DNA of 64,000 bases. Origin: Anaerosalibacter sp. Marseille-P3206 (GTDB lineage: Bacteria; Bacillota; Clostridia; Tissierellales; Sporanaerobacteraceae). Of this stretch, positions 17,719 through 26,313 are shown piece after piece (position 1 is the stretch's first letter; each line of letters opens with the position of its first letter). A model generated the notes under the pieces. That model did no database searches. It was not told the DNA's origin and saw only the letters and a program-made list of their open reading frames with translations. The position numbers were made by a program, and so were the translations under genes. The stretch is taken from positions 2,108,001-2,172,000 of the forward strand of contig NZ_FUHM01000002.1 in the NCBI RefSeq assembly GCF_900155565.1. Direction: 5' to 3'.

Positions 17719-18870
17719 ATGGCCGAAACAAATAAAATTAAAGTTAAAAAAGAGATATATGAATGGGCAATTAAAGAATCTCAAAAAGATTTTGAAGAAA
17801 TTAATCTTAGATTCAATAATATTAAAAAGTGGTTAAATCAAGAGGACTTCCCAACTTTTAGACAACTGGAAAAATTAGCAAACTTTTTAAAAGTTCCTTT
17901 GGGCTATATGTTTTTAGATAGACCTCCAAAATCTGATATTATAGAAAGCGAATATAGAACTATTGGAAACAAGAAACCATATATAAGTAAGAATTTAAAA
18001 GATACCATATATGATATGAGTAGAAAGCAGGATTGGATAAGTGAATATAGAAAAGATAATGGTTGGGATAAAATAATTTTAGATAATTATAATGAACTAG
18101 ATGTAGATGCTACTTTAGAAATTGCAAATAAGGCAAAAGAATTCTTAAATCTAAAGGAGTTTTGGTATAGAGATTTTAAAGTTAGCAGAATTGCTTATAA
18201 TTTCTTAAGAGAAAGGCTTGAACTAAAAGGGATTATTGTGATGCAGAATGGGATAGTAGGTTCTAATACCCATAGAAAACTAGATATAGATGAATTTAGA
18301 GGATTTATGTTATATGATGAATATGCACCTTTAATATTTATTAATGCAAATGATAGCATAACTGGAAAGATATTTACGTTAGTGCATGAATTTATTCATA
18401 TACTGTTTGAGAAAGATGATATTTTGGAAAATAAAGATTTACCTAGAGATGTAAAATTAGAGTCTCAAATTAATAAAATTACTGTTGAGTTACTTATGCC
18501 TGAATCTCATATTAGGGAATATTGGAATAAAGAAGATAAAAACTTAAATCAAATAGAAGGGCTCAGTAAGCTATTCAATGTGAGCAGACTAGCATTAGCT
18601 ATAAGACTTTATAATCTTAAATTAATAAATCAATCTTTAGTTCAAAAGGTGAGTGAAGTAACCAAGGGGGATTTAGAAAAAAAAGAAAGTAATTCCAGTG
18701 GTGGAGACTATTGGGTTACTTATAAATCTCGATATAGTAATAACTTTGTTGAAACTGTGATTCAAGGTGCAGAATCTGGTGAGATAAGTTATAACTACGC
18801 CTTTAATTTGTTGGATGTAAGGGCAAAAAATTATGATATTTTAAAAGAGGAAATAATTAGATATGAATAA
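17719..18870 (+). CDS. XRE plus ImmA/IrrE fusion protein, likely antitoxin partner of DUF4411
   Basis: 383 residues. An N-terminal XRE-like region (about 10-70) contains RQLEKLANFLKVPLGYMFLD, the typical signature of this fusion family. A zinc-peptidase domain follows with HEFIH at 223-227 and the downstream helix KITVELLMPES. The stop overlaps the next gene by 8 bases. This family pairs with PIN-like DUF4411 genes in predicted type II toxin-antitoxin modules, where the fusion acts as regulator/antitoxin. It sits directly after the Res remnant. Confidence 0.8.
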   Translation: MAETNKIKVKKEIYEWAIKESQKDFEEINLRFNNIKKWLNQEDFPTFRQLEKLANFLKVPLGYMFLDRPPKSDIIESEYRTIGNKKPYISKNLKDTIYDMSRKQDWISEYRKDNGWDKIILDNYNELDVDATLEIANKAKEFLNLKEFWYRDFKVSRIAYNFLRERLELKGIIVMQNGIVGSNTHRKLDIDEFRGFMLYDEYAPLIFINANDSITGKIFTLVHEFIHILFEKDDILENKDLPRDVKLESQINKITVELLMPESHIREYWNKEDKNLNQIEGLSKLFNVSRLALAIRLYNLKLINQSLVQKVSEVTKGDLEKKESNSSGGDYWVTYKSRYSNNFVETVIQGAESGEISYNYAFNLLDVRAKNYDILKEEIIRYE

Positions 18871-19354
18871 TAATTATTTAATAGATTCAAATATTTTTAT
18901 TACTGCTCATAGACTATTATATCCCTTTGATATTGCACCAGGATTTTGGGGACAGCTAATAGAGAAAGCATCTGAAAAAATGATTATTATAGAAAAGGTT
19001 AATAACGAAATAGTAAGGGGTGGAGATCAATTAACCGAATGGTGTATAGAAAACAAGGACAAGTTCAATGTTTTAACTATACCAGAGACCCCAGTGATAG
19101 AAGCTTATAGTAAAATAATTAGTAGCATAAATGATAGTGAACATTATAAGTTATCAGCTAAAGAGGAATTTGCCTCAGTTGCTGATTCTTGGCTATGCGC
19201 TTATGGCTTAGCTTATGATTATACTATAGTTACAAATGAAAAATATTCAGCCAATTCAAAGAAAAAGATATTTATTCCAAATGTCTGTGATGAATTTAAT
19301 ATTAATTATATTGACTTATTACAATTTATGAGAGAAACTGAATTTAGATTATAG
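18863..19354 (+). CDS. DUF4411 PIN-like protein, probable toxin
   Basis: 163 residues starting NNNYLIDSNIFI, the first acidic strand of a PIN-type nuclease. Further acidic sites are EIVRGG, EEFASVADSWLCAYG and TNEKYS. DUF4411 proteins are predicted ribonucleases encoded next to XRE-ImmA fusions. The 8-base overlap with the preceding gene supports joint translation. Toxicity is inferred from family and context. Confidence 0.75.
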   Translation: MNNNYLIDSNIFITAHRLLYPFDIAPGFWGQLIEKASEKMIIIEKVNNEIVRGGDQLTEWCIENKDKFNVLTIPETPVIEAYSKIISSINDSEHYKLSAKEEFASVADSWLCAYGLAYDYTIVTNEKYSANSKKKIFIPNVCDEFNINYIDLLQFMRETEFRL

Positions 19355-19406
19355 ATAGTATTTAAATATAGAAGTATCAATAAAGTCGAGTGAGTTTATT
19401 AAACAA

Positions 19407-19446
19407 AACCCTGATAATAGCTAAAAACCTGTTATCAGGGTTGTTA
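19407..19446 (+). terminator. Terminator after the DUF4411 gene
   Basis: Perfect 11-bp stem AACCCTGATAA / TTATCAGGGTT with a 14-base loop and a short T-rich tail. The rest of 19355-19582 holds a TATAAT box at about 19557 for the Fic gene. Confidence 0.7.
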
Positions 19447-19582
19447 TTATATTGTTTATATTTTAAATAACTCATTATAACTATGACCAAAGGCATTTTC
19501 ATTTTATAAAAAGTGAATTTATGATTAATTTTAATGTTTTAAGGCAATACTTATGTTATAATACATTAAAAGGGGGGATAAT

Positions 19583-20830
19583 ATGCAATATATGAATAAA
19601 CTATTTTATAATTTAGGAAGTATAACAAACAGAGAGGCTAAATTAAAAGAAAGATTAAAATATGATTCTATTGTACTTCCAGGACTTCAAATCAAACCTA
19701 TTAATCAAAGCAAAATATATGACCTTTACTATATCCCTACAATGAAAACTATAGATTTAATAAGTAGTATTTCAAAAGATGATATTATTTTAATGCAACT
19801 ATATGATAATTTACCAAAACTAGCTCAAAGGAATTTTCTAATAGATATGTTAAGTTCGGAACTTCATAGTACTAATTTACTTGAAGGTGTAAGAAGTAGT
19901 AAAGAAGAAATAGTTTTTACGGCAAAAGAGGTACTAGAGCCAAAAGAAGAGAATAAAGAAAATTTTAGATTCTTTAATGTTATAAAATCATATAGAGAAC
20001 TTCAAATAGGTAATCTTAAAAGACCTAAAGGTATAAAAGATATTAGAAAAATATATGATGAAATTACAGTTGACGGTGTAGAAGAAGAAAACCTTCCTGA
20101 TGGTAAGTACTTTAGGAGTGAAGCTACTTATGTATATACTTCAGGTTTAAAGGAAATACATCGTGGAATTACCTCAGCATCTGGAACGGAAGAATATATT
20201 ATATTTATAATGAATAAACTATTATATTTTTTAAATAGTGATACTAAATGTAATGAATTAGTTAAAAATGCAATATTCCACTATTATTTTGGATATATAC
20301 ATCCTTTTTATGATGGAAATGGTAGAACAGCTAGATTCATAAGTAGCATATATCTTAAAGAAAACTACTCATGGCTTACAGCTTTATCATTATCCCAAGG
20401 GTCAAATGATAATAGAAGCCTGTATTTAAAAGCTTTTGATTCCACTAATCAAGTTTCTATGCAAGGAGAATTAAATTTTTTTGTAGATTCTTTTTTAGAA
20501 GTATTAAATAATGGACAGAATATCTTAAAAGAAAATTTGCAAAACAAGACAATCTTACTAGAAGAGTCCTTTAATAAAATAGAAAATGATTCAAATATCA
20601 AAGAAGATAGGGATTTAATAGATATTATGAAAGTAGCTATTGAAATGTATTTATTTGGCCCACATAATGATTATATAGATGTTGAATTATTACAAAAACA
20701 AGAAAATCTTAATTATACTAATCAAACTATAAGAAAGAAACTAAATCGATTATATGAGAATAAACTATTAAATAAAATAAGTAAAAATCCAGTACGATAT
20801 ACTTTAAATCCTGATTATTTAGAATTCTAA
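19583..20830 (+). CDS. Fic-family protein (AMPylase type) with N-terminal inhibitory motif
   Basis: 415 residues. The catalytic motif HPFYDGNGR is at 240-248, with an upstream flap region (about 190-205). At 97-102 TNLLEG fits the inhibitory (S/T)xxxE(G/N) helix of class II Fic proteins, whose Glu blocks ATP binding until relieved. The C-terminus (about 355-410) looks like a winged helix (TNQTIRKKLNRLYENKLLNK). It probably transfers AMP to a cellular target; the target is unknown. A single gene with its own promoter and terminator, within a cluster of toxin-like genes. Confidence 0.85.
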   Translation: MQYMNKLFYNLGSITNREAKLKERLKYDSIVLPGLQIKPINQSKIYDLYYIPTMKTIDLISSISKDDIILMQLYDNLPKLAQRNFLIDMLSSELHSTNLLEGVRSSKEEIVFTAKEVLEPKEENKENFRFFNVIKSYRELQIGNLKRPKGIKDIRKIYDEITVDGVEEENLPDGKYFRSEATYVYTSGLKEIHRGITSASGTEEYIIFIMNKLLYFLNSDTKCNELVKNAIFHYYFGYIHPFYDGNGRTARFISSIYLKENYSWLTALSLSQGSNDNRSLYLKAFDSTNQVSMQGELNFFVDSFLEVLNNGQNILKENLQNKTILLEESFNKIENDSNIKEDRDLIDIMKVAIEMYLFGPHNDYIDVELLQKQENLNYTNQTIRKKLNRLYENKLLNKISKNPVRYTLNPDYLEF

Positions 20831-20870
20831 TTTCAAACAATAGTACGCAACCAACAGCGTGGAGTGATAA

Positions 20871-20916
20871 AAAGGTCTTGAAGCTTTTCATAAAAATGTT
20901 TCAAGACTTTTTCAAT
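20871..20916 (+). terminator. Terminator after fic
   Basis: AAGGTCTTGAAGC and GTTTCAAGACTTT pair, followed by TTTC. Its right arm belongs to the 73-bp block that is duplicated at 24097. Confidence 0.6.
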
Positions 20917-20962
20917 ATTATTTAACCATTGACTTCATATACTACATAGTGTAAAACTAAAT
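20890..20962 (+). repeat. Direct repeat block A, copy 1 (73 bp)
   Basis: Matches 24097-24169 with only two differences and no gap. It contains a TTGACT -35-like box and so probably carries the lipoprotein promoter. Confidence 0.85.
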
Positions 20963-20983
20963 CAGGGATTAGGAGGTTGTGAT

Positions 20984-22582
20984 ATGGAGATTTTTAAGAA
21001 TTTTAACTCATCTTGGCATTATAAAATACTCATTTTAGTCCTAATATTAGTTTCTGGATTTCTTGTAGCTTGCAATATTATGCCTAATGAAGTAATAGGA
21101 GGGAATGACTCTTTTATAGTATATATTAAGGAAGATGGATTATATTTTTCTTCTTTAAATAATGGAGAAGAGACTAAAATTCACGAAGGAAAGGAATTTA
21201 GTTATCCTGTTATTTCAAAGTCAGGGGATTATATTGCCTATATTAATAATGATGGTCTTTATATATATGATATAAAAAATGAAAAGTATGAAAAAATAGC
21301 AGATAAAATGGATTCCACTTATAATTCTTATGACTGGATAGGTGATAAAACTATAGTTTATGCTACTAAGGACCCGGGTTTTAAAACATACAATGTATTA
21401 ACTAAAGAAAGGAAAGAGCATTTAGACCAATGCTATTATGATGATTTTAAAGCTTCTAATAAGAATATTGTTTATGGTAGAAAAATGAGCAAATGGACTA
21501 CAGAAGAAGGGGATTTTGCTGCTAATGTTGGTATTATAGAGATAAATCTAAATGAGTATGATTCAAAAAACAAGACATTTTCAACAAATATAATAATTGA
21601 AGGTCAAAAATCCACTGATGAATCTCTAGGATATAATCCTAGCATATGGGATATAACAGAGGATGGAAAGTACATTTATATTATGGAAAAATCCAACTCA
21701 GCTTCATTAAGTACAGATGGAATAGGTATAGGAGTGTATGATGCTGAGACTAAAATTCATACAAAATTCGAGAAATTAACAGTATTACCTTATAAAGATA
21801 ATTTGTCTATAAATCCAAAAGACAATAATTTAATCGGCCTAATTGAAGGTGGTAATAGGGAAATGATTTTAAATAAAAAAGCTGTTTTGTATGATATAAG
21901 TAGTGATAAAACATCTAATACTATGTATTTTATGGATAAGGATTTAGTTGCTATGACTCCAAGTTTTACTTTAGATGGGGATAAATTATTGTATTCAGCA
22001 ACTGAAGGTGTAGATATTGCTAGAGATTTTATTGATTACAATAAAGCTTTTGAAGATTGGGAAGTTGGGCCTCACCATATCTACGAATATGATTTAAAAA
22101 CTTCTCAGGTGAAAAATGTAACAGAAGGAGATTATTTTGATTTTATGCCTATAAGTATATCTAAAGATGAAATATTATTCAGTAGATATAAAGGGAATGG
22201 ATTTTTTAGTTTGATAAAATTGGTCAATGGAAAAGAGGATATAATAGCAGATAATATTATATTTGACTATCATAATGAAGGTAGGGCTTTTGGGTTTTAT
22301 GGACATATAGGAACAGAAAAAGCTATGGATATATATTTAAATATGAGGGATGAAGACTTTGAAAATGCAGAAAATCAATATACAAATAATATTAAAAAGG
22401 TTGAGGTGATATTTAATGAGGATAATCCTCATTTCAATGGTGTAAAGCCTATATCCATTACAGATAAAAAGATGTTAAATGATATCATAAATATGCTGAA
22501 AGATAGTAAGCCAATTCAGGATGATGAAAAAATGGGTAAAATGAGTGGTATGTCCTATAAAGATATATTGGGCTTACAATAA
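20984..22582 (+). CDS. Lipoprotein with WD40/TolB-like beta-propeller repeats, frameshifted near its end
   Basis: 532 residues. A signal peptide with a lipobox (GFLVAC, Cys about residue 30) indicates a membrane-anchored surface protein. Repeats of the form GDYIAYINNDGLYIYDIKN suggest a TolB-like propeller. The frame ends at TAA 22582, but the reading continues sensibly in another frame from about 22570 (next entry), so a one-base indel probably split one longer gene. ATG 20984 follows TTAGGAGG. A second partial copy lies at 24184-24374. Confidence 0.65.
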   Translation: MEIFKNFNSSWHYKILILVLILVSGFLVACNIMPNEVIGGNDSFIVYIKEDGLYFSSLNNGEETKIHEGKEFSYPVISKSGDYIAYINNDGLYIYDIKNEKYEKIADKMDSTYNSYDWIGDKTIVYATKDPGFKTYNVLTKERKEHLDQCYYDDFKASNKNIVYGRKMSKWTTEEGDFAANVGIIEINLNEYDSKNKTFSTNIIIEGQKSTDESLGYNPSIWDITEDGKYIYIMEKSNSASLSTDGIGIGVYDAETKIHTKFEKLTVLPYKDNLSINPKDNNLIGLIEGGNREMILNKKAVLYDISSDKTSNTMYFMDKDLVAMTPSFTLDGDKLLYSATEGVDIARDFIDYNKAFEDWEVGPHHIYEYDLKTSQVKNVTEGDYFDFMPISISKDEILFSRYKGNGFFSLIKLVNGKEDIIADNIIFDYHNEGRAFGFYGHIGTEKAMDIYLNMRDEDFENAENQYTNNIKKVEVIFNEDNPHFNGVKPISITDKKMLNDIINMLKDSKPIQDDEKMGKMSGMSYKDILGLQ

Positions 22583-23114
22583 TGAATTATCGAAAAGCAT
22601 AGGTTTAGATTTCAGTAATTATTTAGGCAATACAGTAGAGGCAGAAATTTATAGACTAAGAGAACCACTTCCTGAATATATGAAGCCTAGAATTAATGCA
22701 AGAGGTATTGTAATAAAAAAGGATGAAAAGATTATTGGAGCCTATATAGATGCTGGAAGGCATGAGTCCTTTGCGTGTTCTCTTGATAGGAAGAGTTTAG
22801 AAGATATAACAAACAAAGATTGGAATGAGTGGATTCAAGATTATATTGATTATAATGATAAACTTGAAAAAGAATTAGCAAAACTTAGCCCTGAAGAGAT
22901 TATAAAGACATACTTTAAAGCTTTAGATTCCCATGATGTAAAAATAGCAAAGGTATGTCTTTCCAGAACACAGTCAAATGTAGGTGGAGATTTATCTGCT
23001 AATATGAGCAATAGAGAACTTTATAATAAGAAGGATTATGATTATATAGATAATATTTTAACTTTAGACTTAGAAAATACTCTTAACGAAACTTTTGTAG
23101 ATAAAGTTGATTAA
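22545..23114 (+). pseudogene. 3' part of the frameshifted lipoprotein gene
   Basis: This frame overlaps the end of the preceding one and carries NELSKSIGLDFSNYLGN, PEYMKPRINARGIVIKKD and a tail LSPEEIIKTYFKALDSHDVK that resembles an NTF2-like or DUF4878 domain. There is no ribosome site at the first ATG, and composition matches the upstream part. Taken together, 20984-23114 is best read as one gene of about 700 codons with a frameshift at about 22560-22575. Confidence 0.6.
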
Positions 23115-23207
23115 ATCTCATATATGGATAAAAACTTACTTATTTACAGCAGTTAAATAATATTGAAAAAACATTTAACCAGAATAAAATAACTTTATTT
23201 TCATATT

Positions 23208-23256
23208 GTAAAATGTGCTACATTGTGTTACGATATATGTATGAAAGGAGAGGTTT
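23208..23256 (+). promoter_or_regulatory. relBE promoter/operator region
   Basis: An ATGTGCTACAT palindrome (23214-23224) lies inside a larger GTAA...TTAC symmetry and is followed by AAAGGAGAGG. It is a plausible antitoxin-bound autoregulatory site. Confidence 0.4.
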
Positions 23257-23258
23257 TT

Positions 23259-23483
23259 ATGAGTACTATTACCGTTAGGTTAAATAGGGATGAAGCTAAA
23301 GCTTTCAATGAATATGCTAAATTTAAAAATGTTCCCTTATCTACTTTGATGAAAGAAGCCCTGGAAGAAAAAATTGAAGATGAAATTGATTTAAAAGCAA
23401 TCCTTGATTATGAAGAAAGGCTTAAAAATAATGAAGTTGAGTATATTTCTTTTGATGATGTAAAGAAAAAACTGGAAATGTAA
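23259..23483 (+). CDS. RelB/DinJ-like ribbon-helix-helix antitoxin
   Basis: 74 residues from ATG 23259 (AAAGGAGAGG site). The N-terminal strand MSTITVRLNRDEAKAF and the helix pair NEYAKFKNVPLSTLMKEALE form a ribbon-helix-helix DNA-binding fold. The acidic C-terminal tail should wrap the toxin. It lies one base upstream of the RelE-like gene, the standard antitoxin-first order. Confidence 0.85.
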   Translation: MSTITVRLNRDEAKAFNEYAKFKNVPLSTLMKEALEEKIEDEIDLKAILDYEERLKNNEVEYISFDDVKKKLEM

Positions 23484-23484
23484 T

Positions 23485-23757
23485 ATGAAATATAAAATTC
23501 TATTTGATAAAAATGCAGATAAACAACTAAAAAAAATAGATAAAACTCAACAAAGAATCATAGTTAATTGGATAATCAAGAATTTAGAAAATACTAATGA
23601 TCCAAGAGTTTTTGGAAAAGCTTTGAAGGGTAATTTAAAAGATTACTGGAGATATAGGGTCGGAGATTATAGAATAATCGCTGAAATTAACGATGCTGAA
23701 GTTAAAATATTAATAATTGAGATAGGTCATAGAAAAGATATTTATAAAAAGCTCTAA
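23485..23757 (+). CDS. RelE/ParE-family toxin
   Basis: 90 residues with the compact RelE fold: YKILFDKNADKQLKKIDK, then VFGKALKGNLKDYWRYRVGD, then YRIIAEI and GHRKDIYKKL. The basic and aromatic residues (Lys, Arg, Tyr) fit a ribosome-dependent mRNA interferase. Paired with the upstream antitoxin. The stop codon lies within the terminator stem. Confidence 0.85.
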   Translation: MKYKILFDKNADKQLKKIDKTQQRIIVNWIIKNLENTNDPRVFGKALKGNLKDYWRYRVGDYRIIAEINDAEVKILIIEIGHRKDIYKKL

Positions 23758-23772
23758 GTTTAGGGCTTTTTA
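23746..23772 (+). terminator. Terminator at the end of relBE
   Basis: AAAAAGC...GCTTTTT arms overlap the relE stop codon. Confidence 0.55.
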
Positions 23773-23828
23773 TTTCTCTTTCTATCTTTTTTAAAAATAA
23801 ATATGGTAATTAAAAAAGGTAATATTAA

Positions 23829-24161
23829 TTAATTAAAGGATATAAAGTATTTACAGCAGTTTTCATATTAATTGTATTATTAATGATTCTTTATTTGAAA
23901 TACATATCTTCCTTACAAGAAGAGATATTTAATTCAGGTGATGTCTTTTACATGATTTATATGTTTTTTATGATGGGAATATTTTTGGCATTTCCAATTG
24001 TAACTTCTTCATATTTTAAAAAAAGCAATTATATAAAACAACAGATTATTTCTTCAAAAGTTTCAAAAAAGTCTACTTTGTTAAATGATACATTTGATAA
24101 AAATGTTTTAAGGCTTTTTCAATATTATTTAACCATTGACTTCATATACTACATAGTGTAA
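23829..24161 (+). pseudogene. Remnant of a small membrane protein
   Basis: An open frame encodes GYKVFTAVFILIVLLMILYLKYI and a second hydrophobic stretch MIYMFFMMGIFLAFPIVTSS. There is no ATG before the first helix and no ribosome site at ATG 23883. Its last 22 codons lie in the duplicated 73-bp block, so its original end is lost. Likely a decayed gene. Confidence 0.45.
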
Positions 24162-24169
24162 AACTAAAT
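24097..24169 (+). repeat. Direct repeat block A, copy 2 (73 bp)
   Basis: Near-identical to 20890-20962. Only 14 bases separate it from repeat block B copy 2, against 163 bases in copy 1. Confidence 0.85.
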
Positions 24170-24183
24170 TAGTTTTACATATC

Positions 24184-24374
24184 TTAAAGAAGATGGATTA
24201 TATTTTTCTTCTTTAAATAATGGAGAAGAGACTAAAATTCACGAAGGAAAAGAATTTAGCTATCCTGTTATTTCAAAATCTGGAGATTATATAGCCTATA
24301 TTAAAGAGGAAAGCCTTTATATATATAATATGCAAAATAAGAAGTATGAAAAAATAGCAGATAAAATGGATTCC
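24184..24374 (+). pseudogene. Fragment of a second lipoprotein copy (block B)
   Basis: 191 bases that align without gaps to 21126-21316 of the lipoprotein gene and encode the same propeller repeat (EDGLYFSSLNNGEETKIHEG). The copy has lost the ribosome site, start and signal peptide and stops matching after GATTCC. Confidence 0.85.
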
Positions 24375-24463
24375 TATTACGAAGTCACTGTTGCTTGTCT
24401 CGGTGGTAGTTCACATAACAATTGGGTTATTTTTACGTTTAAATTTCATATAAGGGTGATAAT

Positions 24464-25405
24464 ATGTGTACAGGTATAAAGATAAATTATGAAGATGGCT
24501 GTGTTATAGGAAGGACAATGGATTATGAAGTTCCTTTAAATTACAATGTAATCTACTTACCAAGAAATTATAATTTTTGTAATGATTTAATGGGCAATCC
24601 ATTGAATACAAAATATAAGGCATTAGGGATATGCTTTGACAATCAAGATATATTGAAAGATGGTGTAAACGAACATGGATTAATAGGAATCACCAATATT
24701 TTTACAGGGTTTAATCTTTATTCTAATCAAACAAAATCAGAAAAGTTTAATATTTCTAGTTTGGATTATTTCACCTATGCACTTACAAACTACAAATCTG
24801 TAGAAGAATTAATTGAAGACTTACCAAATATTCATATTTCTACTAAAGATAATAGGGGAGAAAATGTAATATCACCAGATTTTCATTTTATGTTTGCTGA
24901 TTCAACTAAAAGATGTATTGTTATTGAACCAAAAAGAGGAGAATTGATATATTTTGAAAATCCATATGATGTAATGACCAATTCACCGGGCTTTAAATCT
25001 CATGTTAGAAGACTGAATCAATTTTTAGATTTAGATAATCTTGAAGATTTTAACTCTGCTAAAAATTTACCAGGAGGTTATGATCCTATTTCTAGGTTTA
25101 TTAAAGCCTTTTATCTAACTAAAATGAATATTAAACCTAATAGTTATAAGGAAGCACTTTCATATTCTTATAATATAATGGCTGCAATGACTATGCCAAA
25201 TGGATTTGTTAGAAACAAAAAGTATAATCACAATACTTATACTAGATATATTTGTTCTTATGATTCAAAGCACAAACTACTAACCGTAAAATCTAATACT
25301 AATCCAACAGTTTATCAATTAGGATTTGAAGACATAGAAGAAAAGGATAAAAGACAAGCATTTTTCTTAGATACAGATTTTGTCGTAGAAAAGTTAAATA
25401 GATGA
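24464..25405 (+). CDS. Choloylglycine hydrolase family protein (bile salt/penicillin V amidase-like)
   Basis: 313 residues beginning MCTGIKI, giving the Ntn-hydrolase nucleophile Cys2 after Met removal. Arg17 and Asp20 (GRTMDYE), the NEHGLIG motif, an Asn near 171 (MTNSPGF) and a late Arg (YTRYICSY) match family active-site positions. It cleaves linear amides; bile salts, penicillin V or acyl-homoserine lactones are possible substrates. There is no signal peptide, so it should be cytoplasmic. ATG follows AAGGGTGAT. It follows the lipoprotein fragment but has no evident functional link. Confidence 0.85.
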   Translation: MCTGIKINYEDGCVIGRTMDYEVPLNYNVIYLPRNYNFCNDLMGNPLNTKYKALGICFDNQDILKDGVNEHGLIGITNIFTGFNLYSNQTKSEKFNISSLDYFTYALTNYKSVEELIEDLPNIHISTKDNRGENVISPDFHFMFADSTKRCIVIEPKRGELIYFENPYDVMTNSPGFKSHVRRLNQFLDLDNLEDFNSAKNLPGGYDPISRFIKAFYLTKMNIKPNSYKEALSYSYNIMAAMTMPNGFVRNKKYNHNTYTRYICSYDSKHKLLTVKSNTNPTVYQLGFEDIEEKDKRQAFFLDTDFVVEKLNR

Positions 25406-25470
25406 AATTACAAATGCAACGATAGACACAACCAATAAAATAATTGAATATTTTTAGGTACAAGTGGTAG

Positions 25471-25614
25471 GGACACTTTGGAATAAGGCATTACAATAAA
25501 ATATTTAATATATATGAAGCAAGCTGGGTTACAATAGGAATACTTTTAGCTTTAGTAGCTCTAGAATACTGGGGAAATAAGTACATAGTAAAAATTATGG
25601 AAAATAAATATTAG
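25471..25614 (+). pseudogene. C-terminal fragment of a membrane protein
   Basis: The only content of the gap 25406-25776 besides a terminator. 47 codons after a stop encode YEASWVTIGILLALVALEYW and a basic tail KYIVKIMENKY with no start codon. This looks like the last helix of an ABC-type permease left after deletion. Confidence 0.4.
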
Positions 25615-25661
25615 ATAATATATATACATCCTTTATTTTCATACATAATAATTCAAATGAA

Positions 25662-25695
25662 AAAGCAATGCTTATTTAAAATGGCATTGCTTTCG
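25662..25695 (+). terminator. Intrinsic terminator
   Basis: Perfect AAAGCAATGC / GCATTGCTTT stem, 12-base loop. Confidence 0.65.
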
Positions 25696-25776
25696 TATTT
25701 TATATGTCACAAAAATAAACTTGTTTACGTATTAGAAGTGAAGACTAGTTTTTAATTCAAAGAAGGGAGTGTAAGA

Positions 25777-26313
25777 ATGGAAGCAAATATATTGGATGAA
25801 TCTTTCTCTACCGGTGGAGAATATGAGCTTGAGTGTGCAATTGAGTTGTATGGACAACCATTGTTACGATATTGCCATAATATTCTCTGTGACTATCACA
25901 AGGCACAAGATGCGGTGCAAGAGACTTTTATAAAAGCCTATAATAAAAGAAATAGTTTTAAAAAAGGTCGTTCTTTGTCCACGTGGCTATATAGCATTGC
26001 CTATAATACTTGTATGGATATATTGAGAAAGAGAAAATTATTGTTTTTCATACCTGAATCAAATAAAAATACAGAAGATACTTCAACTGATTTCATAAGT
26101 GAGGATTTAAAAGAAGCACTTTTAAAATTAACAGGACCAGAGCGTGCCTTGATATTTAGTAGAGTTATTGATGAAAAAAGCTATAAGGAATTAGAAATGA
26201 TTTATCGAGTTCCTGCTGCTACATTGAGAAAACGATATGAAAGGGTCAAAAATAAACTTATGAAAGCTTTGGAAAAAGAGAATTCTTATTATAAAAGATT
26301 GGAGGAATCTTAA
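25777..26313 (+). CDS. ECF-type sigma-70 factor
   Basis: 178 residues with region 2 (YCHNILCDYHKAQDAVQETF, then STWLYSIAYNTCMDILRKRK) and region 4 (LLKLTGPERALIFSRVIDEK, then YKELEMIYRVPAATLRKRYE). It would redirect RNA polymerase to an envelope or stress regulon. ATG follows AAGAAGGGAG. It abuts the DUF4179 gene directly (stop TAA, then ATG), the usual sigma/anti-sigma order. Confidence 0.88.
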   Translation: MEANILDESFSTGGEYELECAIELYGQPLLRYCHNILCDYHKAQDAVQETFIKAYNKRNSFKKGRSLSTWLYSIAYNTCMDILRKRKLLFFIPESNKNTEDTSTDFISEDLKEALLKLTGPERALIFSRVIDEKSYKELEMIYRVPAATLRKRYERVKNKLMKALEKENSYYKRLEES

